64,000 nt of DNA from Fen-1254 sp963769605. GTDB lineage: Bacteria; Bacteroidota; Ignavibacteria; UBA10030. The stretch spans positions 1,240,001 to 1,304,000 of the forward strand of contig CAVYML010000009.1 in assembly GCA_963769605.1 (NCBI GenBank). Direction: 5' to 3'. The position numbers and the translations under genes were made by a program. Below are positions 1 to 9,101 of this stretch, in pieces (within the stretch, counting starts at the first letter, position 1; the number at the start of each line of letters is the position of its first letter). Under the pieces are notes generated by a model. That model was given only the letters and a program-made list of their open reading frames with translations, searched no databases and was not told the origin of the DNA.

Positions 1-324
1 CATTACAAAGCAAAACTTGCCGGCGATTATGCGGACATCGTTTACAACGGGCTCTGGTTTACACCGCTGCGAAGCGCGTTCGATTGCTTCGTGAACGAGA
101 CGCAAAAAGTGGTCAGCGGTACCGTCAAAGTGAAACTCTATAAAGGGAACCTGGAGATTGCCGGACGGACTTCCCCCCATTCGCTATACGACACAAAACT
201 TGCTACGTATACGGAAGAGGATCAGTTCGACCACAAATCGAGCGTAGGGTTCATTCAAATTTACGGCTTGCCCGTAAAAACGTTTTATCAGATTAACCAA
301 AAACTTCGCGGCGGGAAAAAATAA
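1..324 (+). CDS. argG: Argininosuccinate synthase, C-terminal end (partial)
   Basis: The reading frame is open from base 1 to the TAA at 322-324 and encodes the last 107 residues of argininosuccinate synthase, which joins citrulline and aspartate in an ATP-dependent step of arginine synthesis. The family's C-terminal pattern is visible: GLWFTPLR, then FVNETQKVVSGTVKVKLYKG, then RTSPHSLYD and the ending with SSVGFIQIYGLP. The start lies outside the window. argH, the next pathway enzyme, lies about 3.5 kb downstream on the same strand, but two envelope genes intervene, and a strong terminator directly follows argG, so the two are probably separate transcripts. Confidence 0.93.
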   Translation, partial: HYKAKLAGDYADIVYNGLWFTPLRSAFDCFVNETQKVVSGTVKVKLYKGNLEIAGRTSPHSLYDTKLATYTEEDQFDHKSSVGFIQIYGLPVKTFYQINQKLRGGKK

Positions 325-350
325 TTTCGCTGCGGTGGTTAAATATGAAA

Positions 351-390
351 GAAGCCGCGGCGCTTTCAGCGCCGCGGCTTCTTCTTTTTT
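351..390 (+). terminator. Rho-independent terminator after argG
   Basis: A perfect 13-bp GC-rich stem (351-363 pairing with 369-381) closes a 5-nt loop and is followed by a T-rich tract (382-390). It lies 27 nt after the argG stop and points in the plus direction. Confidence 0.93.
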
Positions 391-587
391 ATCCGGAGAG
401 TACGATGAACAATCTGCCGGCGGCGGCGTTCTTCTCTGTTTTTAACATGCCCTTTTAATTCCTGCTTGAAAGTGCACAGGAAAAAGCGTATCTATAAAGC
501 ATGAAGCGGCATTGTATTGCATACAGGCAAAGCCATCCAATAGGCGCCCGAAGTCAGGCTTCGGAACGGATCAGAAAGGAATTATCA

Positions 588-1508
588 ATGCAAATTCATT
601 TTTCCCTGCTTGCAGTAATATTCATCCTTTGTGCGGCCGTATCGGCGGCGCAGCCATCCACACACGATGTCGTCTTTCTCAAAAACGGCGGCATCATCAG
701 GGGTACCATTGTCGAGATCATACCGGAAAAGTCGGTTAAAATTGAAACGGCAGACGGCAACGTTTTTGTTTATCAAATGTCGGAGATCGACAAGATCAAT
801 AAAGAATCCGCACAAGCGGATGAATCGGGAAAGGGGGCATCGTTCAGTTTCTTCGGCGGTCCCGCAGCAACAACAGGAAACTTTGAAGCTGAAGGAGGAA
901 CGACCTTTCCTGCATGGATTAATAACATACTTAATTCCGGCCTTTTGCAAAACCCCGGTTTTCCTGGAACCGGATGCGCACGAGAAGGTGTCGCAGCCGG
1001 TCTGCAATTTTGTACAGGCGGAACGGTCGGCTGGGTCATCAATGCCGTGTACGCACGAAACAATCTTTCACACAATCCCGACTGGACATATCCGACTTCA
1101 CAATCAACCTACACGACGGTCAGTCTGGAGACCGATAAATGGACGTCACTTCTTGTCTTAACCGGAATAACAATCGGAACCGATAACTCTTCGCCATTTA
1201 ATTTTTTTGTTGCACCGCTTGTCGGCGCAATATATGCAACGAGCCCGAACATCACGGCAACGATCTCTGAATCCGGAACGACAAATATAATTAAGCTGGA
1301 GTCCGCTCCAAGCACAGCTCTGGTGTACGGCGGAGAATTGGAATTCACGTTTTGGAAACATCTGGTTCTGGGAGTTCGATATATATATAGTGAGCCGAAA
1401 TACGATATCCCGTATACGACAAGCATGGGAACTTCTTCACAAAGCGGAAGGATTTCCCATACGCAGAGCACATCCCTCATTTTGCCGTATATTGGATTTT
1501 CGTTTTAA
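588..1508 (+). CDS. Putative outer-membrane beta-barrel protein
   Basis: Encodes about 306 residues when started at the ATG at 588, which has an AGAAAGGA ribosome site just upstream and begins a clear signal peptide (MQIHFSLLAVIFILCAAVSA). The frame is open from 501, but that extension is not signal-like. After the signal peptide comes a short module typical of FCB-group surface proteins (DVVFLKNGGIIRGTIVEI, then DGNVFVYQMSEIDKI). The rest alternates polar and hydrophobic residues and ends in an aromatic residue (IGFSF), as in outer-membrane barrels. The function is unknown; the barrel assignment is inferred from composition and the C-terminal Phe. Confidence 0.7.
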   Translation: MQIHFSLLAVIFILCAAVSAAQPSTHDVVFLKNGGIIRGTIVEIIPEKSVKIETADGNVFVYQMSEIDKINKESAQADESGKGASFSFFGGPAATTGNFEAEGGTTFPAWINNILNSGLLQNPGFPGTGCAREGVAAGLQFCTGGTVGWVINAVYARNNLSHNPDWTYPTSQSTYTTVSLETDKWTSLLVLTGITIGTDNSSPFNFFVAPLVGAIYATSPNITATISESGTTNIIKLESAPSTALVYGGELEFTFWKHLVLGVRYIYSEPKYDIPYTTSMGTSSQSGRISHTQSTSLILPYIGFSF

Positions 1509-1699
1509 ACTATGCGGATATTCCAAAATATGACCGCTGCAATCGAGAGAACAGGCGGCGCAGCAGCAGGATTTTTCACACCAAACCGCGAAGGGTAAAA
1601 GTGCATCCACCCGGCTGCAAAAGCAGTTAAAAGCATATATGTTGAGTTCGCGCCCTCTTTCCTTGCATTTTTTCGGGAATTATCCCAAATTTCATTCAT
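1505..1699 (-). CDS. Possible small two-helix membrane protein
   Basis: A 64-codon frame fills the gap between the barrel gene and the divergent amidase gene. It starts MNEIWDNSRKNARKEG and has two hydrophobic stretches (STYMLLTAFAAGWMHF and PPVLSIAAVIFWNI). It overlaps the end of the barrel gene by 4 nt. There is no convincing ribosome site and I recognise no family, so it may be chance. Confidence 0.25.
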   Translation of the reverse strand: MNEIWDNSRKNARKEGANSTYMLLTAFAAGWMHFYPSRFGVKNPAAAPPVLSIAAVIFWNIRIV

Positions 1700-1700
1700 T

Positions 1701-3518
1701 ATGATAGAACGCTGTTTATTCATTCTCTTTTTTCTTTTCTTTTCCACACACTTGTTCGCACAGAATGCCGATACCGCTCGCGTCCCGGCCAGGGAAGTAT
1801 TATTTTTAAACGTGCAGATGCCGGCGCAGGATACAACGCAATGGTACGGCCCTAAGTTGCGTTTTGCCGCATGCACATGCCCCGATGCAAAAGCATTCGT
1901 TAACGGAAAGCCGCTTAAAGTGTACCCGAGCGGAGCATTTGCCGGACTGCAAAATTATTCATTCGGAACGAATATTTTGCGCCTGACGGTCAAATCGGCA
2001 AACGGCGATTCTCTCTGGCATGAATTCGTCATCAACCGTCCGGAACCGATGAAGGATTCGCCGCATGATACGCTGGTCATCGATAGCGCCCTCATGCAGC
2101 CCTCCGAAGACCTCTGGCTCATGGCCGGCGATATGCTCGAAGTGCGGTTCAAAGGAAGTCCCGGCTGGGAGGCGTGGTTCGAAATTCCCGACGTTGAATC
2201 CGGCATCCCGATGCATGAACTGTCCCCAAAGGAAGCGGACGGATTTGCCGGGGTGTATTGCGGACGCTATTTAATAATGCCGCAGGACGAAGTTCACGAC
2301 GCCCGGATTGTTTTTCATTTGAAAAAAAGTTTCTGGCACAAAGAGTGTGCATATTCAAAAGGAAAAATTTCCATTCTTCCGAAAGAACTTCCCCGCGTTG
2401 CGGAGCTTACGGGAAAAAGACCGTTCCTGAATGCAAGCCTGGGCACGGACAGGCTCGGCGGCGAGAAGATCGGATTTCTCCAGCCGGGTGTTCGTGTACT
2501 TATCACGGGAAAAATCGGTTCGCAGTACCGCGTTCAATTGACGCAAACACTGCAAGGATGGCTTCCGGAAGAATTTGCAAAGCTTCTTCCGCCCGGTACA
2601 CCCCGGCCGCACGCCGCCGCCGGCGCCATAGCTGCCGCCGGGCATTCTGAATTCGATCTCGTGACGCTGAACCTCGGCGAAAAGCTCCCATATACAAGCG
2701 AGCAATTGACCGATCCGACTGCTCTTTCCGTGGATGTGTACGGTGCTGCTTCCAACACGAACTGGATCGGAAAAAATCTATCCGCAAAAGGAATTGAAAA
2801 CATCACATGCAGTCAGATTGCCTCCGATCATTACCGCTTGCTCATCAAACTCACGCACCCGCATTGGGGGTACGATATCGATTATGCCGGGACGACGATG
2901 CGAATCAAAATTCGGAGGCCTCCAGTTCTTGCTGTGCGCGATTCCGTGTTTGCCGGACTGACTATTGCAGTCGATGCCGGTCATGGGGGAGAGAGCCATG
3001 GAGCGATCGGCGCTACCGGAGCGCTGGAAAAAGATATTACTATTGCCATCGCATGCCGGTTGGAACAGCTCCTGCGTTCGAAAGGAGCGGCGGTTTTGAT
3101 GACGCGCACGGAGACCGAAGCGCCTGCAATGGCGGACCGGATTGAGAAGGTCGTTAACTCCGGCGCCGATCTTCTGATAGCAGTGCATTGCAATTCGTGC
3201 GGGGACGCATCCGACCCGATCACTATTCGCGGTACAAGCGCCTATTACAAGTATATCGGATTTAAACCGCTTGTCGATGCGGTCTATGCAAAGATGCTCG
3301 ACCTGCACCTGCCGCAATTTGGCGAGGTCGGGAATTTTAATTTTATGCTGAACTCGCTTACCCAGATGCCGAATGTTCTTATTGAGACCGCATTTCTTTC
3401 CAATCCGGAAGAAGAAATGCTTCTTTTAGACGATACGTTCCGGGGCCGGATTGCGGAACGCATAGCTGCCGGACTCGAGGAATATCTCCGGAATAATGCG
3501 GTTATGAAAGAACGTTGA
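1701..3518 (+). CDS. N-acetylmuramoyl-L-alanine amidase (Amidase_3) with SH3-like domain
   Basis: Encodes a 605-residue secreted cell-wall hydrolase that cuts the bond between N-acetylmuramic acid and the stem peptide, needed for septum splitting and wall turnover. A signal peptide is seen (MIERCLFILFFLFFSTHLFA). An SH3b-like segment lies around residues 243-297. The catalytic Amidase_3 domain occupies about 418-600. The zinc ligands of the family are visible: His428 in VDAGHGG, Glu443 in GALEKD and His496 in IAVHCNS. The catalytic Glu562 lies in IETAFLSN. The long N-terminal part (about 50-240) is unassigned and may recruit the enzyme. It sits between argG and argH without an obvious functional link. 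Confidence 0.88.
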   Translation: MIERCLFILFFLFFSTHLFAQNADTARVPAREVLFLNVQMPAQDTTQWYGPKLRFAACTCPDAKAFVNGKPLKVYPSGAFAGLQNYSFGTNILRLTVKSANGDSLWHEFVINRPEPMKDSPHDTLVIDSALMQPSEDLWLMAGDMLEVRFKGSPGWEAWFEIPDVESGIPMHELSPKEADGFAGVYCGRYLIMPQDEVHDARIVFHLKKSFWHKECAYSKGKISILPKELPRVAELTGKRPFLNASLGTDRLGGEKIGFLQPGVRVLITGKIGSQYRVQLTQTLQGWLPEEFAKLLPPGTPRPHAAAGAIAAAGHSEFDLVTLNLGEKLPYTSEQLTDPTALSVDVYGAASNTNWIGKNLSAKGIENITCSQIASDHYRLLIKLTHPHWGYDIDYAGTTMRIKIRRPPVLAVRDSVFAGLTIAVDAGHGGESHGAIGATGALEKDITIAIACRLEQLLRSKGAAVLMTRTETEAPAMADRIEKVVNSGADLLIAVHCNSCGDASDPITIRGTSAYYKYIGFKPLVDAVYAKMLDLHLPQFGEVGNFNFMLNSLTQMPNVLIETAFLSNPEEEMLLLDDTFRGRIAERIAAGLEEYLRNNAVMKER

Positions 3519-3539
3519 GAGGTTCAACGTGCTGCGGTG

Positions 3540-3653
3540 TTCGTGGTTCGTGGTTCGTGGTTCGTGGTTCGTGGTTCGTAGTTCATGGTTCTTAGTTTCT
3601 ATTTTCCATTGATTGTTTCTTAACTTCAGCACTAAGCACTACGCACGAAGAAC
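3540..3653. repeat. Heptamer tandem array plus dispersed element (copy A)
   Basis: Eight 7-bp units (TTCGTGG five times, then TTCGTAG, TTCATGG, TTCTTAG) occupy 3540-3595. They are followed by a less regular tail (to about 3653) that recurs, in either orientation, near 15,550, 18,240, 27,780 and 32,710. It begins about 20 bp after the amidase stop. The rest of the gap to argH (3654-3868) shows no gene. Confidence 0.85.
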
Positions 3654-3868
3654 CTCTCTCTGTTTACAATTTACCGTCCTCCGAATTGAATTCAACTTGC
3701 GTGGGATTACATTTCCAGACCTCCGGCAACAATCAACCGTTTGCCGTTTCCCTGTCCTCTTTGTACATTCTGTTCGCGGGTTCTTGAGTTCATTGGTAAC
3801 TGTTTTTTCCGTACATTAAAACAAAGGAAACAAAAAAATATCAAACAATTTAAACGGGGAATTATCGT

Positions 3869-5260
3869 ATGCCTCATCAAACTCTTTGGAGCGGGCGTTT
3901 TAAAGAACCGCTGGCGGAAATTGCATTGAATTTTTCCTCTTCTATCGATCTCGATAAACTTCTCTATGTGGAAGATATTGCCGGAAGCATTGCGCATGTC
4001 GAAATGCTCGGCGCCTGTAATATCCTTACATCAGCAGAAATGCGCCGTCTTCGTACGGCTCTTAAAAATATTCAGAAAGAAATTGAAACGGGAAAATTTC
4101 ACCTAACCGGAGAATTTGAAGACGTCCATTCCGCCATCGAACAGCGACTGACGCAAAAAATCGGCCCTCTTGGAGGCAAACTCCACACCGCCCGGAGCCG
4201 CAACGATCAGATCGCTCTCGACGAACGGCTTTTTCTCCGCAGCTCCATACGGGAAATCAGCAAACTGATCGTCAACCTGCAGCGGGTTCTGCTTTACAAG
4301 GCGGAAAAATATTTCGGAGTTCTTATGCCGGGATATACGCACACGCAGCGGGCTCAGCCCGTTCTGCTTGCCCATCACCTGCTGGCGTATATCTTCATGC
4401 TCGAACGCGACTTCGAACGATTGCAGGACTGCCGCAAGCGCTTGAATAAGTCTCCTCTCGGTGCTGCCGCATTCGCCGGGACCACTTTCCCGATCGACCG
4501 GCAAATGGTTGCCGACAAACTGCAATTCGACGGCATCGTCGAAAACAGCATCGATGCGGTGAGCGACCGCGACTTCATTATCGAATTCATATCAGCATGC
4601 AGCCTGACCATGATGCACCTGAGCCGCTTTGCCGAAGAAATCGTTCTCTGGACGACAAAAGAATTTTCTTTTGCACAGATCAGCGATGCCTATACAACCG
4701 GCAGCAGCATCATGCCGCAGAAAAAAAATCCGGACATGGCGGAACTCGTACGCGGAAAAACCGGACGGCTGTACGGATCGCTGTTCAATATTTTAACGAC
4801 GATGAAAGCTCTGCCGCTCGCTTATAACCGGGACATGCAGGAAGATAAACAGCCGATGTTCGAAGCCGTCCAGACGACTCGTCAATGTCTTTTCATTTTT
4901 GCGCATGTTCTGGTTCATACGACCTTCGCCAAAGAACATCTGAACGAAGAACTGCGGACAGATTTTCTGACTGCCACCGATATGGCGGATTACCTTGTGA
5001 CCAGAGGAATCCCATTCCGTGAAGCGCATGAAATAACGGGAAAGGTCGTGCAGCATTGCATCGAACATAAAATGTATTTCGGCAATCTGGATCTTGAGAC
5101 GCTCAGACAGTTTTCGCAGAAATTCGAAGGCGGTATTTTCGAAGTGATTCTTCCGCAGAAAAGCGTAGAAAATAAACAATCGGCAGGAAGCACAAATCCG
5201 CACGAGGTCAAGAAACAAATCGCGTTCTGGACTAAAACTCTCGGCAAACGGCGTGTTTAA
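3869..5260 (+). CDS. argH: Argininosuccinate lyase
   Basis: Encodes 463 residues, the usual length. The enzyme splits argininosuccinate into arginine and fumarate, the last step of arginine synthesis, in the cytoplasm as a tetramer. The fumarase/aspartase-superfamily signature GSSIMPQKKNPD is at about residue 278. HTARSRNDQ and MPGYTHTQRAQPV, which form the other active-site segments, are also seen. The start is the first ATG, behind a weak purine-rich site (CGGGGA). The gene ends at a bidirectional hairpin shared with the convergent DUF4139 gene. Confidence 0.96.
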   Translation: MPHQTLWSGRFKEPLAEIALNFSSSIDLDKLLYVEDIAGSIAHVEMLGACNILTSAEMRRLRTALKNIQKEIETGKFHLTGEFEDVHSAIEQRLTQKIGPLGGKLHTARSRNDQIALDERLFLRSSIREISKLIVNLQRVLLYKAEKYFGVLMPGYTHTQRAQPVLLAHHLLAYIFMLERDFERLQDCRKRLNKSPLGAAAFAGTTFPIDRQMVADKLQFDGIVENSIDAVSDRDFIIEFISACSLTMMHLSRFAEEIVLWTTKEFSFAQISDAYTTGSSIMPQKKNPDMAELVRGKTGRLYGSLFNILTTMKALPLAYNRDMQEDKQPMFEAVQTTRQCLFIFAHVLVHTTFAKEHLNEELRTDFLTATDMADYLVTRGIPFREAHEITGKVVQHCIEHKMYFGNLDLETLRQFSQKFEGGIFEVILPQKSVENKQSAGSTNPHEVKKQIAFWTKTLGKRRV

Positions 5261-5264
5261 AACA

Positions 5265-5298
5265 AAAAGCTGTCTTCAGGCTTCGGAAGACAGCTTTT
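5265..5298. terminator. Bidirectional terminator between argH and the DUF4139 gene
   Basis: A 13-bp stem (5265-5277 with 5286-5298) has A-rich and T-rich outer ends, so it can end transcription on both strands. It lies just after the argH stop and just after the convergent minus-strand gene. Confidence 0.88.
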
Positions 5299-5307
5299 CT
5301 GTCCTTC

Positions 5308-6792
5308 TTACCAGGTGTACCTAACCGTATAGGTAATGGTCTTTTCTTCATCCGGCGTAAGTGTAACCGGGAACTGCAGCGTCGACTGGTCGACTTTTGT
5401 CCACGCCGTACTGCTTTGCGTAATTTCCCATGTGCTCCACCGCCACGGATGTTCATATACAAGGACATCGACCGGTTCCGTTTTATGATTGCGAACTTTG
5501 ATCTGCATCGTTTCTTCTACGCTGTGACCCGTCACAACGGTTTGAAGCGATTTTTGCACGCGTTCACCGACAACATCGAACGCATCGCCCATGTAGAGAC
5601 GAATCTCCTCGTCTTTCGGCGTGTGATCGATGTCGTCTTCGCCGATGAATTGCTCCTTACCGTCGCTGTCTTTTTTGTACACTTGTACTTTTCCTTTCGG
5701 CAAAGGCATGCCGAGTCCGGATTCTTCGCTGTTTATTAATTTTACAAAAACGCCGACTTTCGGATTCGACTGCTGCCCGAATGCCGCCTGTTCCCGATGT
5801 GCCGGCTGGTTGCGCCAGCTGCGCCATTGACCCGCGAGCCCGTCATAAACAAGAACCTTCTTTGCGGCAACGTGCTGCGCGGCGACGAGTTCGATCTGCT
5901 TTGTTTCATTGTTAACAATATCCGTCCGGCGCTGCAGCGAATACAGTTTGTACTCGAACAATTCTTTTTGCTGAAATTGCTGATCCTCCTGTGCGAGCAT
6001 TGCGTTGAATACCCGTTTTTGCCGTGGAGCGGCATTCGATTCCTGAACGATATTAACATCACCGGCGACAAGTTTTAATCCTGCGTTTTCGAATGTCGTC
6101 CCGGAATGATTCTCAACCGTTACCCAGCCGTTGAGATCGACGGCATCGTCGTGTTCCCCCAGCAACGCCACATAATCGCAATGCCAGCTTATCTGGCTTG
6201 CAAGATAGGTGATTCCGATTTTTTGCGTCCCCGCTTTTTCGCTTTTCATAAGCCATTGAAGCTGGGGTTTCAAAACCAATCCATCGGGCAAGCTCGGGAG
6301 AATCAGCTTTCCTGCGGGGTCTATTTCGATCTTTCCATTGATTTCTGCTATCAGTTTTCCCGATGCTGAATATGAACCGTTTTCAGGTCGAGCTTCCCAG
6401 CCGGTCGACAACAGTTTTCCTTTAACGCTGTATTCTTTTTTTTCATCGGGCGATATTCGAATGAACTCCACCTGCTTGCCGATGTATTTTTCCAGAAGCT
6501 TGGCCTGATGCACAAGGTCGTACTGGTAGCTCTGTTCCAGAACCTTAATGCCCGAGTGATCCGACAGACTCGTAAGCTGAAGCGACGTCGCGTCGATTGT
6601 TGATGGAATATCCGGAAGGACTACTTCGTTGATGCCCTGAGACAGATCGACACTGCGTACTTCATGAATCAATGCAAGATTTTGGTTGTAAATGGTCAGA
6701 TCGACGGTAAGCCGGTCTCCCGCAGGCTGCTGTGCCATTGCTGTTCCGGCAGCAGCGAGAAAAAATAAGACGACACGATATTTTTTTTGCAT
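5308..6792 (-). CDS. DUF4139 domain-containing secreted protein
   Basis: Encodes 494 residues starting with a signal peptide (MQKKYRVVLFFLAAAGTAMA). It matches the DUF4139 family: LTVDLTIYNQNLALIHEVR near the mature N-terminus, the VVLPDIPSTIDATSLQL segment, ISWHCDYVALL in the middle, and a C-terminal beta-sandwich with VLVYEHPWRWSTWEI. The role of the family is unsettled; related DUF4139/DUF4140 proteins are sometimes called mucoidy inhibitors, a name I do not transfer here. It probably acts in the periplasm. It is separated by about 50 bp from the PAP2-family gene upstream on the same strand. Confidence 0.8.
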   Translation of the reverse strand: MQKKYRVVLFFLAAAGTAMAQQPAGDRLTVDLTIYNQNLALIHEVRSVDLSQGINEVVLPDIPSTIDATSLQLTSLSDHSGIKVLEQSYQYDLVHQAKLLEKYIGKQVEFIRISPDEKKEYSVKGKLLSTGWEARPENGSYSASGKLIAEINGKIEIDPAGKLILPSLPDGLVLKPQLQWLMKSEKAGTQKIGITYLASQISWHCDYVALLGEHDDAVDLNGWVTVENHSGTTFENAGLKLVAGDVNIVQESNAAPRQKRVFNAMLAQEDQQFQQKELFEYKLYSLQRRTDIVNNETKQIELVAAQHVAAKKVLVYDGLAGQWRSWRNQPAHREQAAFGQQSNPKVGVFVKLINSEESGLGMPLPKGKVQVYKKDSDGKEQFIGEDDIDHTPKDEEIRLYMGDAFDVVGERVQKSLQTVVTGHSVEETMQIKVRNHKTEPVDVLVYEHPWRWSTWEITQSSTAWTKVDQSTLQFPVTLTPDEEKTITYTVRYTW

Positions 6793-6839
6793 ATGAGCCT
6801 CGCTTAATAATTGATTATAAAAATAGCAGATTCGGCATA

Positions 6840-7751
6840 CTAACGCAATGAGGAACGTTTTTTTACCAATAAGTCCCAGAACTTAATAAGAAGCGGCGCA
6901 GCGGCAAGCGCGAGAAAAGCCGTCAGAATGCCGGCGAAAGCATCCGTTATATAATGATAGCGGCAATAGAACGTAGAGCAATAGAGCGTCAAAACGACCG
7001 GCGCCAGAATCCAGAACGAGACCCGGTGATACCGGTATGCCATAACCCACATGATGGTTGCCGCAGCGGTGTGCGGACTCGGAATCGATCCACCGGCAAA
7101 ATGAAGATGCGCGCGGATCGATTCGCCGAGAAATGTAAAGAAATAACCGTCGAGCGGCACTGTAAAAGAGTTCCGAATGGGATGATACATCGGGCTTGCC
7201 ACAGGGAAAAGAATAAATCCGATATCGCAAAGGATATTCGTCAGACCAAGTGTAAAGAAATAATCCTCCATTGCATGCTCTCCATGACGGGCATAAATGA
7301 TGCCGCAGAGAACAGGGTAGAGCGGAATGTACACGACATAGGAAAACATCATCCATTCGGTCAGCGGAGCAGAATAGAATTGCTGCAGCCACACGTTGAC
7401 CTGTACGCCGAACAGCCTTTGCTCAAAGGCCAGGATATCGTCATCGAACCAGTGATCGTAAAAAATCATTTGCAGCTTATCGACAGCGCCGAAGAGATAA
7501 GCATAGGCCAGCACAACCGTTGCCATGCGAAGGAAAAATTTCCAGAATTTTCCGGCGACGTGGTCGCTCAAACGGTTGATCAGAACATAAAGAATGCCCA
7601 CGGCTATGTTCTTGAGAAACAAGATCCACCATGATTCCACCCGTTTGAAGAACAGAACTGAAAGGAGGGAAAAGAGCAGCAATGATCCGAGAATGAGAGC
7701 ATCCGCGGCCCGGAGCGAAACGGTGCCGATACGAAGTCGTTGAGTTGTCAT
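6840..7751 (-). CDS. PAP2-superfamily membrane phosphatase/transferase
   Basis: Encodes about 303 residues from the ATG at 7751; a TTG 12 nt further up, directly after the preceding stop, is the alternative. Six or so hydrophobic helices are visible. The PAP2 motifs are present in the inositol-phosphorylceramide-synthase-like form: GGSIPSPHTAAATIMW (first active-site His) and YCRYHYITDAFAG (second His and Asp). Such enzymes transfer or remove lipid-linked phosphate groups in the membrane. The substrate cannot be told from sequence. It lies 12 nt after the CPBP protease gene and is probably cotranscribed with it. Confidence 0.78.
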   Translation of the reverse strand: MTTQRLRIGTVSLRAADALILGSLLLFSLLSVLFFKRVESWWILFLKNIAVGILYVLINRLSDHVAGKFWKFFLRMATVVLAYAYLFGAVDKLQMIFYDHWFDDDILAFEQRLFGVQVNVWLQQFYSAPLTEWMMFSYVVYIPLYPVLCGIIYARHGEHAMEDYFFTLGLTNILCDIGFILFPVASPMYHPIRNSFTVPLDGYFFTFLGESIRAHLHFAGGSIPSPHTAAATIMWVMAYRYHRVSFWILAPVVLTLYCSTFYCRYHYITDAFAGILTAFLALAAAPLLIKFWDLLVKKRSSLR

Positions 7752-7763
7752 AGGGGGGAGCAA

Positions 7764-8486
7764 TTAATGAAACAGGATAAAATAATCGAGAGAAATGCCG
7801 AGGATCCAATGAGTCAGAATTGCGGGATAGAGAGAGCGCGCTCGAAAGACAAGTATGCCCCAAAAAAACGCTCCGATAATGGCGCTGTAAATTTCCATAT
7901 CCGGTTTCCCGATATGAACGATGCAGGAAAGCGCCATTTGAACAAGAATCCCGCCCCAATCGCCGAATCGGGAGCGGAGGCCGAATTGCATAAAGCCGCG
8001 GAAAAAAATTTCCCATCCTGTGTAAAACAGCAGATACCCTGCCGCATGAAACGCAAAACTCAAGGCCGATTCTCCTGCGCCCTTGAACAACGGGTATTCC
8101 GCCGCAAATTGCGGATCCTTTGAAGAAAAATATGAAAGGATAATCATGATCAAACCCGCTCCAGTAGCCGCAGGGACCCAGAATTTCCAATCTCCGATTT
8201 GCAGCCCGTAATCCGAGAGATTCTCCTTGAAAATCGTTTTCACGACGACGATTGAAACAAACCCCATTAAGAAAAACGCAGACAGATACGTATACCATTC
8301 TGCCGTCATGGAGATGTTGCTGAAGAGCAGAAAACCGGACGTGAGATGCCTGAAATAAAATGCCTGCGAACCGTAATACCGCCATGTTGTCAGAAGCAGC
8401 GCCGCAAGGAGGAGAATAACGGTTGGTTTTTTATCTTCGCGTGAATACATCCGTAAAAGCGAGGCCCATGTGGTATACTGATTCAT
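7764..8486 (-). CDS. CPBP-family intramembrane metalloprotease (Abi-type)
   Basis: Encodes about 240 residues from the ATG at 8486, which has a GGTGAG site 5 nt upstream; the open frame reaches 8543. Hydrophobic helices alternate with conserved stretches. The CPBP motifs are recognisable in slightly altered form: WEIFFRGF (normally EExxxRG, here only one Glu of the pair), CIVHIGKP and LTHWILG, which supply the metal-binding His residues. Members cleave or process membrane proteins; some act in bacteriocin immunity. The missing second Glu may reduce or change activity. A second CPBP gene with the classic motif lies near 41.4 kb. Confidence 0.72.
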   Translation of the reverse strand: MNQYTTWASLLRMYSREDKKPTVILLLAALLLTTWRYYGSQAFYFRHLTSGFLLFSNISMTAEWYTYLSAFFLMGFVSIVVVKTIFKENLSDYGLQIGDWKFWVPAATGAGLIMIILSYFSSKDPQFAAEYPLFKGAGESALSFAFHAAGYLLFYTGWEIFFRGFMQFGLRSRFGDWGGILVQMALSCIVHIGKPDMEIYSAIIGAFFWGILVFRARSLYPAILTHWILGISLDYFILFH

Positions 8487-8555
8487 CTGATGCTCACCGT
8501 CCATGTATTTTCCCGCAGATTTTGCCTCCACTACGATCCTCACGCCGTTCTGTTT

Positions 8556-8975
8556 TTATTTTGATTCTTTCGAACTTGTATCCGTTGATATGTTGTCCAA
8601 TGCACCGGTGAGCAAGACAGGAAAATTATCGACGGTAATTTTTGATTTCATAAGGATAGCGACATTTTTTTCTTCTTTGCATTTTTTGGTCAGTTCATCG
8701 AACGGATAGGCGGTTACGATTACTACCGGTGTTAAAATGTTTTGTTCCCGAATCCATTTGATGATCTCCAGTGCATTATAACCCGGAAGAAGATAGTCGA
8801 GCATGAGCACATCGTATTTTTCGGCAGCGATTTTCATTTTTGCGTATTCGGCGTTCACGCAAATGGTGCATAATACGCCCGATTTTTTGAGAATCGACTG
8901 AAGGAAAATTCTATAGACGTAATCGTCCTCTACGATAAGAATTTTCTTACCTTGCAGTGCTGATTGGGCGGGCAT
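8556..8975 (-). CDS. Stand-alone response-regulator receiver protein
   Basis: Encodes 139 residues made almost entirely of one CheY-like receiver domain. Acidic pocket residues are in KILIVEDD, the phospho-acceptor Asp is in VLMLDYLLPG, the conserved Thr is in VVIVTAYP, and a Lys follows in LMKSKIT. There is no output domain, so it must act through protein contact. A strong GAGGAG ribosome site precedes the ATG. No histidine kinase is nearby. It lies about 70 nt upstream of the CPBP gene on the same strand. Confidence 0.85.
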   Translation of the reverse strand: MPAQSALQGKKILIVEDDYVYRIFLQSILKKSGVLCTICVNAEYAKMKIAAEKYDVLMLDYLLPGYNALEIIKWIREQNILTPVVIVTAYPFDELTKKCKEEKNVAILMKSKITVDNFPVLLTGALDNISTDTSSKESK

Positions 8976-9101
8976 AGCTCTCTCCTCATAACCATGGATA
9001 TTATATTATACTACGCAAAACCTTTCTGAAAAACAACCGCCGAAAAGAGCGGTCTTTTCCGCTCATGTTGCGTTTTATTCCCTACTCTCCTATCTTTCCT
9101 T

